Shown: in pieces, positions 1-11,654 of the stretch
Layout: each line of letters begins with the position of its first letter
How positions within the stretch are numbered: the stretch's first letter is position 1
DNA from: Apiospora phragmitis
Taxonomy: Eukaryota > Ascomycota > Sordariomycetes > Amphisphaeriales > Apiosporaceae
Assembly (NCBI GenBank): GCA_038363925.1
Contig: JAQQWL010000009.1
Location: 496,001 to 560,000, forward strand
Direction of reading: 5' to 3'
Length of the DNA stretch: 64,000 nucleotides
Made by a program: the position numbers and the translations under genes
Notes under the pieces: model-generated
What the model was told of the DNA's origin: nothing
Database searches by the model: none
What the model saw: the letters and a program-made list of their open reading frames with translations, nothing else

Positions 1-1034
1 ACCCCGATCGCGGTAAGTAGATGGGGACCATGGGGGAAGAGGCTGTATCGCGGTTCCAGAAGCAAGTTGAGCATGTCCATATCGTCGTTCTTGACGGCTG
101 CAGCTACGGGATTGCACTGGTTGCCGTTGACCCAGGCCCTGCTTGAGAGAACCCGTCTGACAAGAACAGGCTTCCGAGCTTTGACGGCAGCGTAGAGAGA
201 TGTCCCAAAAGAGGAGCTTTCCCCCCGTAGATCTACCTGGTGTGAGCCCACATATGTCGTGGTGGAATCGTCCTGTGCGCCGTGCTTATGCTTTACTGCA
301 GCGGCGATGGCCGATTCGTAGATGGCGTCTAGGCCAAGCACAATGACGGCGGGAAGCAACGCGACTCGGCCATCCCGCTCCCTTTGCTCCATCTGCCTTT
401 GCTCCATGCACCTTTGCTGTCTTGTCTGGTTCGGCGCTACCGGCCTTGGACATTTCAGTTTCTGCTTGATGCCTCGGTACCATCCGGGCTTTCCTCCCCA
501 CCACAGCTCCTCGACCTCAGGAGAATAGTCATTGATGTAGTGACACAAGGTCAGCAGTGCCGCGTACCTCGTCCTCCTTTGCTGTTGGTCTTCTGCTGCT
601 GCAGCTGTCGGCGACTCCAAGAGTTCGTCCAAGATCCATTCGAGACGTGACTCAATGTTCGCGTCGCGGGATTCCGGTAGCACATCCCGGGGCCGCGAAA
701 TCCGATACTCGAGATAGCGCGCGAGAAACGGCACGGGACTCGGTGCGCTGATGCCTGGTGCGCAGCCCATGAGATCCTTGGTGTGCAGCGCGTTGGTGGC
801 CTCTAACGCTACAAACACCTCTTGGCTAAACAGCTCTAGTTGACAGTCAGCCAGTCAGTCAATAATTAGTCACGGCTTGAACACTCGGTGGAAGTTGCAA
901 AGTAGGAAGGTGGTAGTCATACTGCAAAGAAGACGGAGCCGCGCCAGGAATGGGAGATTTGGCGGTACTACGACATATCGCAGTATGTTCCGGATTATCC
1001 CCAATGGTAAATCAGTGAACGAATTGGGACTCAT
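1..1034 (-). CDS. F-box-like / ankyrin-repeat protein (3' part outside window)
   Basis: Two exons on the minus strand: 885-1034 and 833 down to the window edge. The intron 834-884 has donor GTGTTC, a CTGAC branch point and an AG acceptor. Exon 1 starts MSPNSFTDLPLGIIRNIL, a short F-box-like helix pattern. The reading frame then runs open for more than 270 codons through a basic, Gln-rich middle. Near the edge it shows an ankyrin-like unit (NPVAAAVKNDDMDMLNLLLE). Fungal proteins of this build are usually taken as substrate receptors or interaction scaffolds of unknown target. The acceptor was chosen because it alone keeps the frame (...NFHR/LFSQEVFVALEATN). No frameshift is seen. The call as F-box is tentative; the ankyrin part is better supported. 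The C-terminus lies left of base 1. Confidence 0.6.
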
Positions 1035-1743
1035 GTTGACGGCCTTGCTCCCAAATGCTTGTCCGCATACATGGGACTGATGAGGTTGATGGTTGAGTGT
1101 GTTTGTAGGCGTGAGATGTTCTGAGTGCGGGGCGGGGAATTGCTCACAATTAGGCCGGGCTGTTATTAGTGAATCGCTACAGCGCCGCACCTACTGAAAT
1201 TGTCAGGTGTTTGGGCGTTTCGTATCTCGCAGGCTTCTTGGGGACATTATTGACCTTTCTTTACTGCTGGAGATGTCCGGATTACAAGAGATATAACATG
1301 TCTTTTTGTTTATTGGTGTTGAATGCAGGGTAACGGTCACAGGGCCACCCAGTCCATTGATGCACGGTGAGGACCGATTGATTGTGGTTTACTGGGCAGG
1401 TTCTTTTCTTTAGGCACCCACCAATCACACCTTGCAAAAGGAAAACGGCCCCTGTGGTTATGAAATATACGTCGACAACGACATCATCTGCATACTTCAA
1501 TGTGTACAACACAAACCCAACCATTGTCTAATCTATGCGAAAATAAAACAATGACACAGTGTTCTGTTCTACTATCCGCTTATTCAACTACTATTTCTCG
1601 CCATTCCACCAATGATCATCGCGTCCCTAGGTAGGCAGTGTTATAGATATATGGCCGGCCACATCCGACCTGAGGATCAAGATCGTCCGTCCGGTGCATT
1701 ATTGCAATCTGCTCTGTTGCGACGGAAACCCTCGATCAAGGCG
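1035..1743. other. intergenic, no gene seen
   Basis: Both neighbouring genes point left, so this is the promoter side of the F-box/ankyrin gene and the 3' side of the 2EXR gene. Short open frames here have no recognisable domain. Confidence 0.5.
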
Positions 1744-2837
1744 TTATCCCTCGACCTTGTCTACGGAACCATGTATGGAAGGATCAAAAAGCGGCACGAC
1801 CCCAACCTCGCACAGCCAGTACGTAGCATACGGGCCACTTTCAGGGGGTCGCCATGCCGACCAGTGCTCCGCATCAGCCGCCCGATAAGGCGCCGCCTCC
1901 CGTAGCTCGCGGTCGCGGTTCTGCGCATGGGCGAGGCGCACCCGCTCAAGGCCCTGGCGAGCGCCGGCGTCTCCGGGAAACCGCCGCCGTCGTGCTGCAT
2001 CGTCGCCATCCGCAACTTCTTCCTGGCCAGGACGCCCGCGAAGTCCCGCGCCAGCGGGCCGCGCACCTGGTCGAGGTCGAGCAGGTAGACGTGGCGCGCG
2101 GCCGCGAGGAAGGCTGAGAAGACGGTGAAGTTGATCGGCCCTTGCTTCTCCGGCAGGCAGCGCCAGTATTTGCCCCCACAGCACGGCGAAGCGGCGCGAC
2201 GCGCCCAAGATCGACCAGCAGGCCGGGAAGTCGACCGCGACGTGGCGGACGGCCGACAGCGCGGCCCGGAACTGGGGAACCAGCCCGGGCCGCTCGGGAA
2301 GTCGCGCGCGTCGGGGCCGAAGGCGTCCAGCCGCTCGAGACGGTTGATGAGCAGCACGTCCACCCGCGGATGGAAGCGCAGGGTCCGGTAGCGGTTCGGC
2401 GTCCGGCCCGTCCGCGACCACCGCTTTTGGAATACCCGCAGGGTCTGCGGGAACCGCTCTAGGGTGCACTGGCGCGCCTCCTGGCATGCGAGCCCGATGG
2501 CCCGGCAGTCGGCGTGAGAGCGCGCGGACGAGTCGGATACTGCCAGAGTTTTGTTGGGCTCTTTGAAGTACCCGCCGTCGAACAAACATAGATGTTGCGG
2601 ACGGATGTCCTCGGAGATGTTGGCATATGTGCAGTATGGCAGGCTCTGGCAGAAGTCGTCGCCGCTGGGGACACAGTAGTGGGTGGCTATCGGCATGTGC
2701 CCGTAGACTTCCACCTGAACAGTGTGGGCGCCGGTGATGAGGGGTGGCAAAGCTAAGCGCCATATTTGCTGGCGAAGCTCAGGGGGTAGTAGGGGGAACT
2801 GGGGGAACTGAGAGACCCGGTTCAGGGGTTCCGCCAT
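1744..2837 (-). CDS. 2EXR-domain protein, frame disrupted
   Basis: Begins MAEPLNRVSQFPQF and then LLPPELRQQIWRLAL, the hallmark N-terminal motif of fungal 2EXR proteins (function unknown, common in expanded families of Pezizomycotina). The first about 190 residues are continuous. After that, protein-like sequence alternates between two frames: HVAVDFPACWSILGASRRF is in frame 2, PINFTVFSAFLAAARHVYLLD returns to frame 1, and the C-terminus (about 1744-1960) is again frame 2, ending at the stop at 1744-1746. The switches lie near 2275, 2170 (at a GGGGG run) and 1960. Each is explained by a one-base indel. Either the gene is decaying or the consensus has errors. The start at 2837 is the only ATG just upstream of the conserved motif. 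Confidence 0.6.
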
Positions 2838-3053
2838 CTTTACACTGTGGTAAGGCGCGTTCGAGGCAGGCTGTCGATTGTTGACGTTGCACAGCTGGCT
2901 CTGAATGATCGACAGGTTAAGGCTCAGTGCCTAAGTTGATTCCTTGGGAGATCAAGTCCCTACAATCACCTGTGATTGGCTTGTATTTAGCAGTAAGAAT
3001 GCCCTACCCAACTCAATACCCCGCCAGAGCTGACTGCTCGCCTAGAAAGTCGA

Positions 3054-4355
3054 ATGTCGACTGCAACTGACATCGAAATGCTCAATGTTGAATGGGAATC
3101 TCATCTTCAATCACTCCAGGCCTTGGTAAAAGTCTCCTTGCCGCTGAAGCTGCTGGTGCCTGCCATTGCTTACTCAATTCCATTCTGCCAACAAGCCAAT
3201 CACTCATTGACAAAAGACACTGTGTCCATCCGCTTATTCCGGGCTTACGTACACTTTCACTGCAATGAACAATTTCCATCCGTATCGAGGCTCCCCCCTG
3301 AACTCCGTCAGGTCATATGGCAGAACTTCCTGTCCAATCATAGGACGCCACAGGTGTAGCTAGACCTTTGAATCCCGATACCCTAAGCGCAACGTAGTCG
3401 CGACAACCTAAGGACGTTATCCGACGGATCCAGACCAAACGTACCTCCACTACCAGGTGCAGCCGGAGGACCGCATCATCCTGCAGCCATTCCTCTTTCG
3501 CGAAGGCGAAGGAGAATCGCTCGCGGCCCACCTCGCCCCACTCAAGGCCGCTACCGCAACGTGGCGTGCGACGGCGGCCACCTCTGCCGAAGCGCATCAG
3601 GTGGTGTTGTGCCTACTCCCAGACGTCCTTACTTTCCAGGCCCTCCCGGCCGAATGGGGCGACAAGGACCGGCCCGATGACCGCGGTGGTGGTACCGGCT
3701 TCCCCTCGTACTCTCTGCGTTTCAACGGGTCCGAGGACGTCATCCTATTTCACGCCGACTGGACCGACCTGTAAGCCGTCGTCGGCATGGCCAAGATGAT
3801 GTCGTTTACGGGCGCGCAGCACGATTCCTTCTCCAACGTGCGACACATCGGCTTTTCGTCCCGGGGCCTGCTGCGGGGCTGGCGGACCAACGGCTACCAA
3901 CGCTACTACCGTCACCGTGAATGTCCCTGCGACGACTTCGATGCCTGCCCCCGGGACGACGCCTGCCGCCCTTCCTGGCTCTGTTCCCGCGGCTCCGGAC
4001 GCTCTACCTGGCCGACGCAAACCGCGTATGCATCGTGCCCGAATACAGAAAAGCGGTGAGTTCGGAATGCAAGTTCACCACAACCGCCGATGACGACAAA
4101 GATACTGTGATGACGAGCTACCCTTGCTCCAATGGGGACCATACCTGGCCGGTGTTCCAGGCTGTCGACTTTTCCCGTCAGTATGCCGTCGCGTTCGGCT
4201 TTATCAGCGGGTGCTTGCGGCCGCTGGACGAGTAGCAACTCCCCAAAGACAATAAGGTCTGGGAGATACGCCGGAAATGGCGCGCTGTCTTTCCCTATTA
4301 CAAGTCACTGCAGCGCCTGGACATCAGGTTCATGGCTGAATTGGTGAAGCGATGA
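3054..4355 (+). pseudogene. second 2EXR-type gene, inactivated
   Basis: A 2EXR start motif (SRLPPELRQVIWQNFL) is followed by a stop at 3357 and by several stops to about 3420. From 3421 to 3950 the frame is readable again (QVQPEDRIILQPFLFREGE...) but is interrupted by TAA at 3772-3774. A frame change near 3950-3965 leads into ALFPRLRTLYLADANRV. After TAG at 4233-4235 the same frame continues another 39 codons to TGA at 4353-4355. Both internal stops read as Gln codons changed by C-to-T in a CpA context, as RIP would do. The gene is divergent from the 2EXR gene at 1744-2837, with about 220 bases between the two start regions. The true original start is uncertain; the conserved part begins near 3280. 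Confidence 0.6.
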
Positions 4356-6548
4356 TAGCTAATCTAACCATCATGATGACCTCACCCCAGACTGCACAGT
4401 CTCTGCAAAGCCATGCGTTGTGATTTGATCTATTAGAAGGAATATTCAATCTTTCTTGCACATGCACGCCAGGTTTCCGTCGACTGCACCTCCTAGGACT
4501 TTCTATGTCATCCTCCTACGTCAAGTATGTGCTCACCCATGGCCCGAAGGAACGTCGCCCTGGCTTACAAGATAGGTTGGGCAGCACCTATAATGAAGTA
4601 TGGTTGGTAGTAGTCGTACTGAGCCATGAGAGAGGCTCTAATGTGCCATGTCTACAACAAGCGATGAACGAGTAGCTGTCGATCTCGCCAGGGAAGGAAA
4701 AGATAAACCAGGATCACGGTGCCACAGAAGATCGGAGTAAGGAGGAGAGCCAGTCCTTTGCCGAACATCTTGCCCCTCGGGCTTTCGACGGTGATAGTGG
4801 CTTTCAAGATTGATAGGAAGTTCGAATAACGGAAATGTCTCTGACTGAAGCAACTAGGACAGTGATGGCATCGCGGAGACTGAGTCTGAGGACCTTGGCA
4901 TCTAGGAGATTCTTGGACCTTTTAGCAGGGGTTTCCGTGTGATTATTCCGTTTGTTATCCGTCTGGTCTCTAGGAATCTCATGGAAATCTGATGAGGTGC
5001 AGGCGTCAACATTGAAACATATCTAGTAACAGTGCTTAGTATAGAGGCTATATAATCTAAACTGAGTCACTTTACCACCCCCCTAGCCCGAAGGCATCGA
5101 CCCCTGAGTAATTAGTCTACCAGAGCTAGATAATCACTGGAGAGAGCTTGATTCTTAGGAGTCTAGTTTTCATATAGAACGGGTCTTTAAAAGAACAATT
5201 TATTACAATTCGTATATGCATTATCAGACTGCTTTCTTTTCCTGCAAGGCCCCCGGATCATCCATATTCACCCCATCACGGGCAGGCTCGGCAAAGTCAG
5301 CTTGACACAACGCGAAGAACTAGGGGGGCGGACATGCTGCCCCTTAGGATCGCGTCGTGTCGACCTTGCAGGCAGGCGATCAAGAATATACATACGCCAT
5401 GTCTGTGAATGATAGGCATGTGGTTGTTGGTTGACCACTGCACAACTAACCCCAGCCATAACAGAGAATTCAGCTCAATGCACGTCTTTTGCCCTCGGAA
5501 GTCCGAATCTCGAAGTATATTTCGTCCGGTGTGCCATGCAGTTGTTCCGAGATCAATTGAACACGTCTGATTGGCCCCTATGGTGAGCTTCGGTGTGGGG
5601 GTGCACACCCTCATCCCCAAATCTGGCCCAACGCCACGAGCCCGAGTATGTGTAATATTATTGCGACGCTTCGTAAGCCTGGTTACAACACCTGCCTGGG
5701 GCCAGAACACAAAAACGCCTTTATTCGGTCCCGCCCGTTATATCCCGATTTGGGCTTCCCCCTAATAAATCTGTGACTAACGGTGTGACGGAAGAGCAAA
5801 GGGCGCGCAAGCACGAGGACTTCCTCACCGAAAATCTGACATGATGCAAAATTTTGTGCAGGTTTCCGGGTTCCCTACAGTCACACGACGAGTCCGAAGA
5901 AGGCTGATGCATCATGTGAACGCGCTTTGCCCCTGTTACCTTGGTTCGCTTACCAGTTCGCATGTGCTGACATGTCAGCATCTGGCGTACCTGTGGGCCA
6001 ATCACGCCGCGAACCGGTAAACTTGGGCGTCAGAAGTCCGTAAAAGCCCGTAAAAGAGACCCTGGGCATGGCTCTTACCGAGTCTGACTGTAAAAGGTCG
6101 GCCCGCTCTTATAGGGCTGAGCCTTTCTTCGGCAGCCACTCCACCACTCCTCCGTGTGTGATGAAGAAAAGAAAAGGGGCCTCATAATCAATCAGCTTAT
6201 CACCAACGTTTTTCGGAGCTCCCGCTCGCTCTGTAACCCCTGGCCCACACACACCCTCACCACCTTGTGATTAGACATCATAGTTTCTCGGGTGTAAAGG
6301 AGCGGTCTACTGGTAACGAACACCCTGATCTCTAACGTCACTTGGGTTTCTCAACATCGGTCCCGAACTTTGGTTGGATGTTGGGGTAATCAAGCGGAAC
6401 AGTTCAACGGGGCAAGACCAGTTTCAGGCAGATGGCGAGGATCTCTGGCAAATGCCCCCCTGTTAGACCGGCGCCAATGCCGTTACTGGCCGTTGTCCTG
6501 AGTAGGTGGGTACGAACTGGTGAGGTGGTTGAGATGATAAGGGTAGCT
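4356..6548. other. 2.2-kb gene-poor stretch
   Basis: No gene can be supported. On the minus strand around 4670-4860 a frame without ATG reads like a membrane segment (FGKGLALLLTPIFCGTVILV, then LPWR) and could be a relic of a membrane protein. The rest has short frames only. GC content is ordinary and there is no RIP block. Confidence 0.35.
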
Positions 6549-6555
6549 TATATAA
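6549..6555 (+). promoter_or_regulatory. TATA box of terpene cyclase gene
   Basis: TATATAA lies 214 bases upstream of the ATG at 6769, followed by pyrimidine-rich leader sequence. Position and match fit a fungal core promoter. Confidence 0.45.
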
Positions 6556-6768
6556 GGCATTGTTTCCAATGGGTGTCCTTTCGATCCTATTGAACAGAGC
6601 TGGATCAGTATTCCTTGCGTTTCGTTACCCGCTCGCTCCAAAACCATATAAGATCACGTCTTTTATGACATTACTACCACGCTAGCTCCCAACACTCCTT
6701 GTCATCCAGTCCTAATTACCTATTTTGAACTCACCTGTCTCAATCTCACCTCTTCTAATCCCATCATT

Positions 6769-7992
6769 ATGAGTTCCGTGGGAACCGTGACAGCAGTGCT
6801 GCAGAGCCTGGCTCCCCAGTCGTGGTATCGAAGTCACCAGGCCGGTAGCGCCCTCGCCAATGACACGTTGAAGCCTCAGGCCGAGCGACCGGAGAAGACG
6901 CTGGGAGAAAAGCTCCGCCCCCTCATTACCTCCTTTGTAGAGAACGATCTCAAATATGAACCGAGACCTCCGAGAGATACCACCGCCCTGTGGAAGGCCG
7001 CAGATGAATACGCCAGTCAGACGGGCGTCCCGAGAGAAGCGGGCTCCCGCTCTGCCAAGATCTTCCAGACCGGAGTGATGTACGCTGCGGTAAGCGGAAG
7101 ACCAATACTCATCCAAATGCACATTTGTTGACCTTGCTATCGAACCAGTGCTGCGTGCCCAGACACCCCGTAGACGTCCAGGTCTACGTCGTCATGTACT
7201 CGTGGCTAGGCCTTCTGCTCGACGACTCCGCCGCCGAGCACGAAGACGAGTTCGCGCTATTCGGCGCGCGCTTCGTGGGCGGCGAGCGCCACCCGCTCCC
7301 GCTCTTGCAAGCCTGGGCCGACCTGCTGCGGCTGACCTACACGTACTGGGACGCGGCCCGGCCAACTTCATCGTGACGGCGTCGCTCAACTTCCTCAACT
7401 CGAATCTGCTGCAGACGGGCGCCGCGTTCCGGGGCATCGCGGCGACCGCTGCCGCGAACGGTAATGCTGGCAATCCCAACAACAGCGGGCGCAGTTGGGC
7501 GCGGTACGTGCGCGAGAAGGACGGCGGCGGCGACGCGGTCGCTTACTTCACCTTTCCCAAGGCCATGTACCCGAACCAGGAAGAGTACTTGGAGTGCATC
7601 CCGGACCTCGCCCGGTATATCAACCTGGCCAACGATGTCTTGTCGTAAGTGATATTGCCAGACCCCCCACTCCCCAGATCACGAACTGGAAGGCTGACTC
7701 TCATGAACTCATCAGGTTCTATAAAGAGGAGAGAGCGGGCGAGAACGACAACTTCATCAGCCAAATGGCAATGTACGAGGACAAGGACAAGATCGCCGTC
7801 GTGGAAGACCTGATCGAGGACGTGGCCCAAGCGGTGGAGCGGATCCGGGCCACGATCAAGGGCAAGGAGCCGTACACGTCGGCGGTCGAGGATCACATAC
7901 TCGGCTACGTGGCGTTCCATAAGCTCAGCCCGCGCTACCAGCTCGCGGAGGTCGGCTTGGGCGAAGAGACCTTGAAGGTCGTTCCCAAGTAG
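6769..7992 (+). CDS. Tri5-family sesquiterpene cyclase (trichodiene/longiborneol synthase-like)
   Basis: Predicted to cyclise farnesyl diphosphate to a sesquiterpene in the cytosol. Exons 6769-7089, 7149-7644 and 7716-7992; intron branch points are normal. Exon 2 carries the Asp-rich metal site (YSWLGLLLDDSAAEHEDE). The second metal site, NDVLSFYKEE, matches the N-D-x-x-S-x-x-x-K-E signature and is split by intron 2. PRYQL near the C-terminus corresponds to the Arg-Tyr pair of Tri5. One base is missing at about 7351-7362: before it the frame reads LLRLTYTYWDA, after it PANFIVTASLNFLNSNLL. With that base the exon sum is 1095, giving 364 residues, close to the family size (about 380). The product cannot be read from sequence; longiborneol-synthase-like or trichodiene-synthase-like are both possible. 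No P450, acetyltransferase or regulator is adjacent, so this is not a trichothecene cluster. Confidence 0.85.
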
Positions 7993-8700
7993 TTTCGCGG
8001 TACTCGCTCTGGGGGCAACTAGCAGAGATGAAACGATATGATATGATAGACTTGCGGCCGTCACCTGGCATTGATACACTGATAATATACCAACCATGAT
8101 GATTCGACTTTGCGCACACCAGTCGTCCCGGGCTGGGCACCGATCATTTTCTGTTTCGTGACATCTCGATATGTGTATGTACAGCTTTGGCATCCCGCAA
8201 CCGCGCGTGGCGTGCGGGGGTAGGGCCAGATTCCAGATCTGCAGGCATAGTTCTGGGAGTAACTGCGGGGATGGATGGAATGAAGTTATGACAACCCAAA
8301 ACGAAAGAGATGCAGAATATTAGGTAATTAATGGGTGAGTTTCAGGCTGTGAATAATACCTTCAGACACTTTCCAAGATGCTGCACGTCATGGGTTCTTC
8401 TAGGCATGCCATTCCGTGTTCCTGTCGCCCGAACTCAGGGTGTTCGATTTCTTTAGGGCGTGTGCGGGGAAGTGCGGAAGTCGACTAGGGCGTATTAGCG
8501 CATCCCCTCTCTCCCTAACGGGAGATCCCCTCAAGCCCTTCCCCATAAGCCACATGAGATCAAACCCCGAGATCAACACTCTCAAATACATACATAAACC
8601 CCAGGCCCTGAGCTGTCCATCAAGGTATCCAAAACTTGTCAAACTCCCTCATCGTACCTTACAACATTGTATAATCCTTGTTATCCCCCCCTTTTCCAAA
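7993..8700. other. intergenic region
   Basis: 3' region of the terpene cyclase and promoter of the GFA gene. No further gene seen. Confidence 0.5.
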
Positions 8701-9255
8701 ATGAGTCTGAGCGGGAGCTGCATGTGTGGGGCGATCAAGTATGAGAGTAGCAGTAAGTCGTTACCCCTCTCTTCCGTTGCTGGACGCAGGACTAACCGGG
8801 GTTGAAATCTAGGCGAACCGAATGTCACAGCACTGTGCCACTGCCTCGATTGCCAGAAGTGGACCGGAGGCGCATTCACCTCCAACGCCGTCGTACCCGA
8901 AGATGCGTTCAAGGTGGTAAAGGGTATGTCCGAAAATCATTCATTGGATGGATGCGTGCGACACACATCAATGTTGGAAGCTGACTGACGTGAAACCACA
9001 CCAGGCGAACCAAAGACCTATGATGTCACCGGCGCCTCGGGCAAGAACAACCGCCACTTCTTCTGCGGCACTTGCGGCTCCAGCCTCTACACCAAGCTCG
9101 ACGTCATGCCCGGCGTCATCATCATCAAGGCAGGCGGTCTGGACAATGGCAAGGCGGCTCTGGGCGGCAAGGTCGACGTCGAGTTCTACTGCAAGGACCG
9201 GGTTTCGTACCTCTCCGACCAGTCGGGTGCCAAGCAGGAGCCCGCATTCGGGTAG
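8701..9255 (+). CDS. GFA (CENP-V/Mss4-fold) zinc-binding protein
   Basis: Exons 8701-8752, 8813-8923 and 9005-9255 give 137 residues. Intron 1 has a perfect ACTAAC branch point. Three zinc-ligand groups are visible: CMC near the start, CHCLDC in exon 2 and CGTCGS in exon 3, the standard spacing of the GFA/glutathione-dependent formaldehyde-activating fold. Founding members bind glutathione adducts, but most fungal members have no known substrate. Length is normal for a single-domain member. No frameshift. It follows the terpene cyclase on the same strand by 0.7 kb, which may be chance. Confidence 0.9.
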
Positions 9256-10824
9256 ATTGTAAGGTAGTCACCTAGGTAGACTGTCGCAATATGCCGATAA
9301 AGTATATTGAGAAGGTGTATATAATTTAGCACATAAAAATAGTCTCAATTCTCATTGTCTAGCCATCATTGAAAGCCCCACTGCCATCTGGAGTGTTGAC
9401 AAGGTGCCGCAATCGAATACAAATCAAGCCGACATCGCTTCTGTGGTTGTCTCGACCCCTTGACACTCTACCAGTAAAGCATGCTGACCTCGCATGATCT
9501 TCATGAATTAATGCGCGGCCTCAGCAACTAGATTGGTAGGGCTGGTTGTCCCGGAGGATAGGGCACCAAGGTGTGTTTCCGGCCGGACCAACAATCCGGG
9601 GTTGGCTGCCGCGCCCGGGGTCTGTGGCACTATTCGTCCCTCTCTGCTCTTTTTCAACCTGCGCCCTAGTATCAGCAAGCAGCCATCGTCAAGAGAACCC
9701 AGTTACCATATTCACCTACCCTCGCATCTGCTATATGATTTCGAGATTGGGCTTATCTGTTTTTTTTTTTTCTCTCTCTCTTTCTTTCTGCAGCATTGGC
9801 GCCTGTTAGGTTAGCTACATACACCTTGCCCACCATTTGTTAACCCTCGTAACCGTAGGGAGGCGCAGGGCCACTTGGGGCTTACATCGTACATGCCTAA
9901 CATCCCCCCGCTGATGTAGTTTTGTTAGCAGACGGGCAGACCCAACAGCCACCCGATAGCCCCTCCCGCAGAATCTAGGTTCGACTTACCACGCAGAGCC
10001 TCATTTTACAGTCGTGCTGAGCCGTACATAACCCTGGACCTATAGTTTACCTCTTATTATTGCTCACTAGGTGGGTGAAGCCTAGACCTCCATCCTACTA
10101 AGCCATTTGTTTAAAGGCCACCGCCGGCCAGCAGCCAAGGGCAAAGGCACACAAAGCATGCGGGCGGACCGGAGCCAGTACTTGCATAACCTGTAACCCG
10201 ATGTTTTGGTATCCAACGACTACCAATTTCGGGCACGGCGCATGAGAGATGGTGGAAAGGGTGACATACACCCAACGCTTTGACGCAAGGGGTGGGAGGG
10301 GATGCACCCACGAATGGCATCGGCTTCTTCCGCGCCCTCCGTATCCCTTGCGCCCGGTGGCTTCGAGGTTCTGCGCCCATAGTCCCAGTCAGATCTCTCC
10401 TGTTCAATTTGCGGATCAAACTGGCCGGTGTGGTGGGGTAAAGATGGACAGCGGATGGTGGGACAGTCGAGGGGTGCCAAACACTAATTCAACTTCATCT
10501 CCCTGGGCAGTATCAGACGACCAGTTTGACGTGTAATGTACACCTCATTCCTTGACAGTAACAATTTTCCGCTCAATTGCAATTCCTCGTTGGCGAGATC
10601 AGCATATTTCAGGATGAAGCAACTGGCGATTTCTGATTTTAGAACTCATTAAGGTCTGATGACATACACTTGATGCATAACCCCCTTTTAGTGTCCATTC
10701 CCTCTCCGGAATTTGCCCCCACAATTTCAAAGCGTCATCACCACCATCATCACCATCACGTCCTGCGAACCTTGAAAAGAGAAAGATAACACCGGAAATC
10801 ATTCAGTTCAACACAACGAACATC
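9256..10824. other. 1.6-kb intergenic region
   Basis: No gene is supported. A long pyrimidine tract sits at about 9760-9790. Immediately before the next gene (10738-10760) there is a CAT/CAC-rich stretch. Confidence 0.5.
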
Positions 10825-11548
10825 ATGTATCGCTCCCCTATCTTATTGAACCGACTCCTATTGAGCAGCCTCGTCGCCCAAAGAATCACTACTATTATCA
10901 GAACCAGTACCATCTCCAGCTTCAACCATTACCACCACCGCTGCCGCAACATGTCCTTCTCGTCCAACAGTAGCATCGCCAAGGTGCGCTCGCTAAACCA
11001 CCTCGTCCTCACGGTCCGGGACCTGCAGACCAGCGTGCGCTTCTACGAGTCCGTCCTGGCATGCGCCACACCACCTTCTCGTCGGGCGCGGGCGACACCA
11101 AGACCGAGCGGCACGCGCTGGTCTTCGGCACCCAGAAGATCAACCTGCACGTCAAGGGCCGCGAGTTCGAGCTCAAGGCCGCCAAGGCCCAGCCGGGCGC
11201 CGCCGACCTGTGCTTCCTCGTCGACGAGGACGTCGAGATGGTGGCCGCACGCCTGTGCAACCAGCGCGCCGACGTCGAGGTCCTCGAGGGCGGCGGCGTT
11301 GTGGAGCGCACGGGGGCGCGGTCGCGGTTGCGGAGCGTCTACGTCCGCGATCCGGATGGGAATCTGGTTGAGTGAGTCTTGCCCACGTTTTCTTCTTCCT
11401 TCATTGCTATTTATGTTCTCCTGGAGGAAAGAGAGGCTACTAACAACATGGACAAATACGCAGGCTTTCGAATGAGGTAGGGGATTCGGAAATCGGAGGC
11501 ATAAAGGATGTACCTGGAATGGAGGAGGTCCCAGTTAATCCGTCATGA
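10825..11548 (+). CDS. VOC/glyoxalase-fold protein, GLOD5-like
   Basis: Exons 10825-11371 and 11464-11548 (CTAAC branch point). The core reads VRSLNHLVLTVRDLQTSVRF, then INLHVKGREFELKA and YVRDPDGNLVE, the pattern of single-domain GLOD5-type vicinal-oxygen-chelate proteins. Likely metal positions are the His of NHLVLTV and the Glu of NLVE. Substrate is unknown. One base, probably a G, is missing at about 11055-11062 between FYESVL and GMRHTTF. Adding it makes the exon sum 633, giving 210 residues. The first 42 residues are rich in Arg, Ser and Leu with no acidic residue, like a mitochondrial presequence. A second in-frame ATG at 10951 starts exactly at the conserved domain, so mitochondrial and cytosolic forms from one gene are possible. 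Confidence 0.8.
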
Positions 11549-11654
11549 TATGATCATTCGTACTTCACGCAACATGGACAAAGTGCGAAACCTCACAGGA
11601 TGCGGGAAGTAGCGACGGGGCTAGCCCTTCAATATTTTGTGCTTTCTCATTTCT

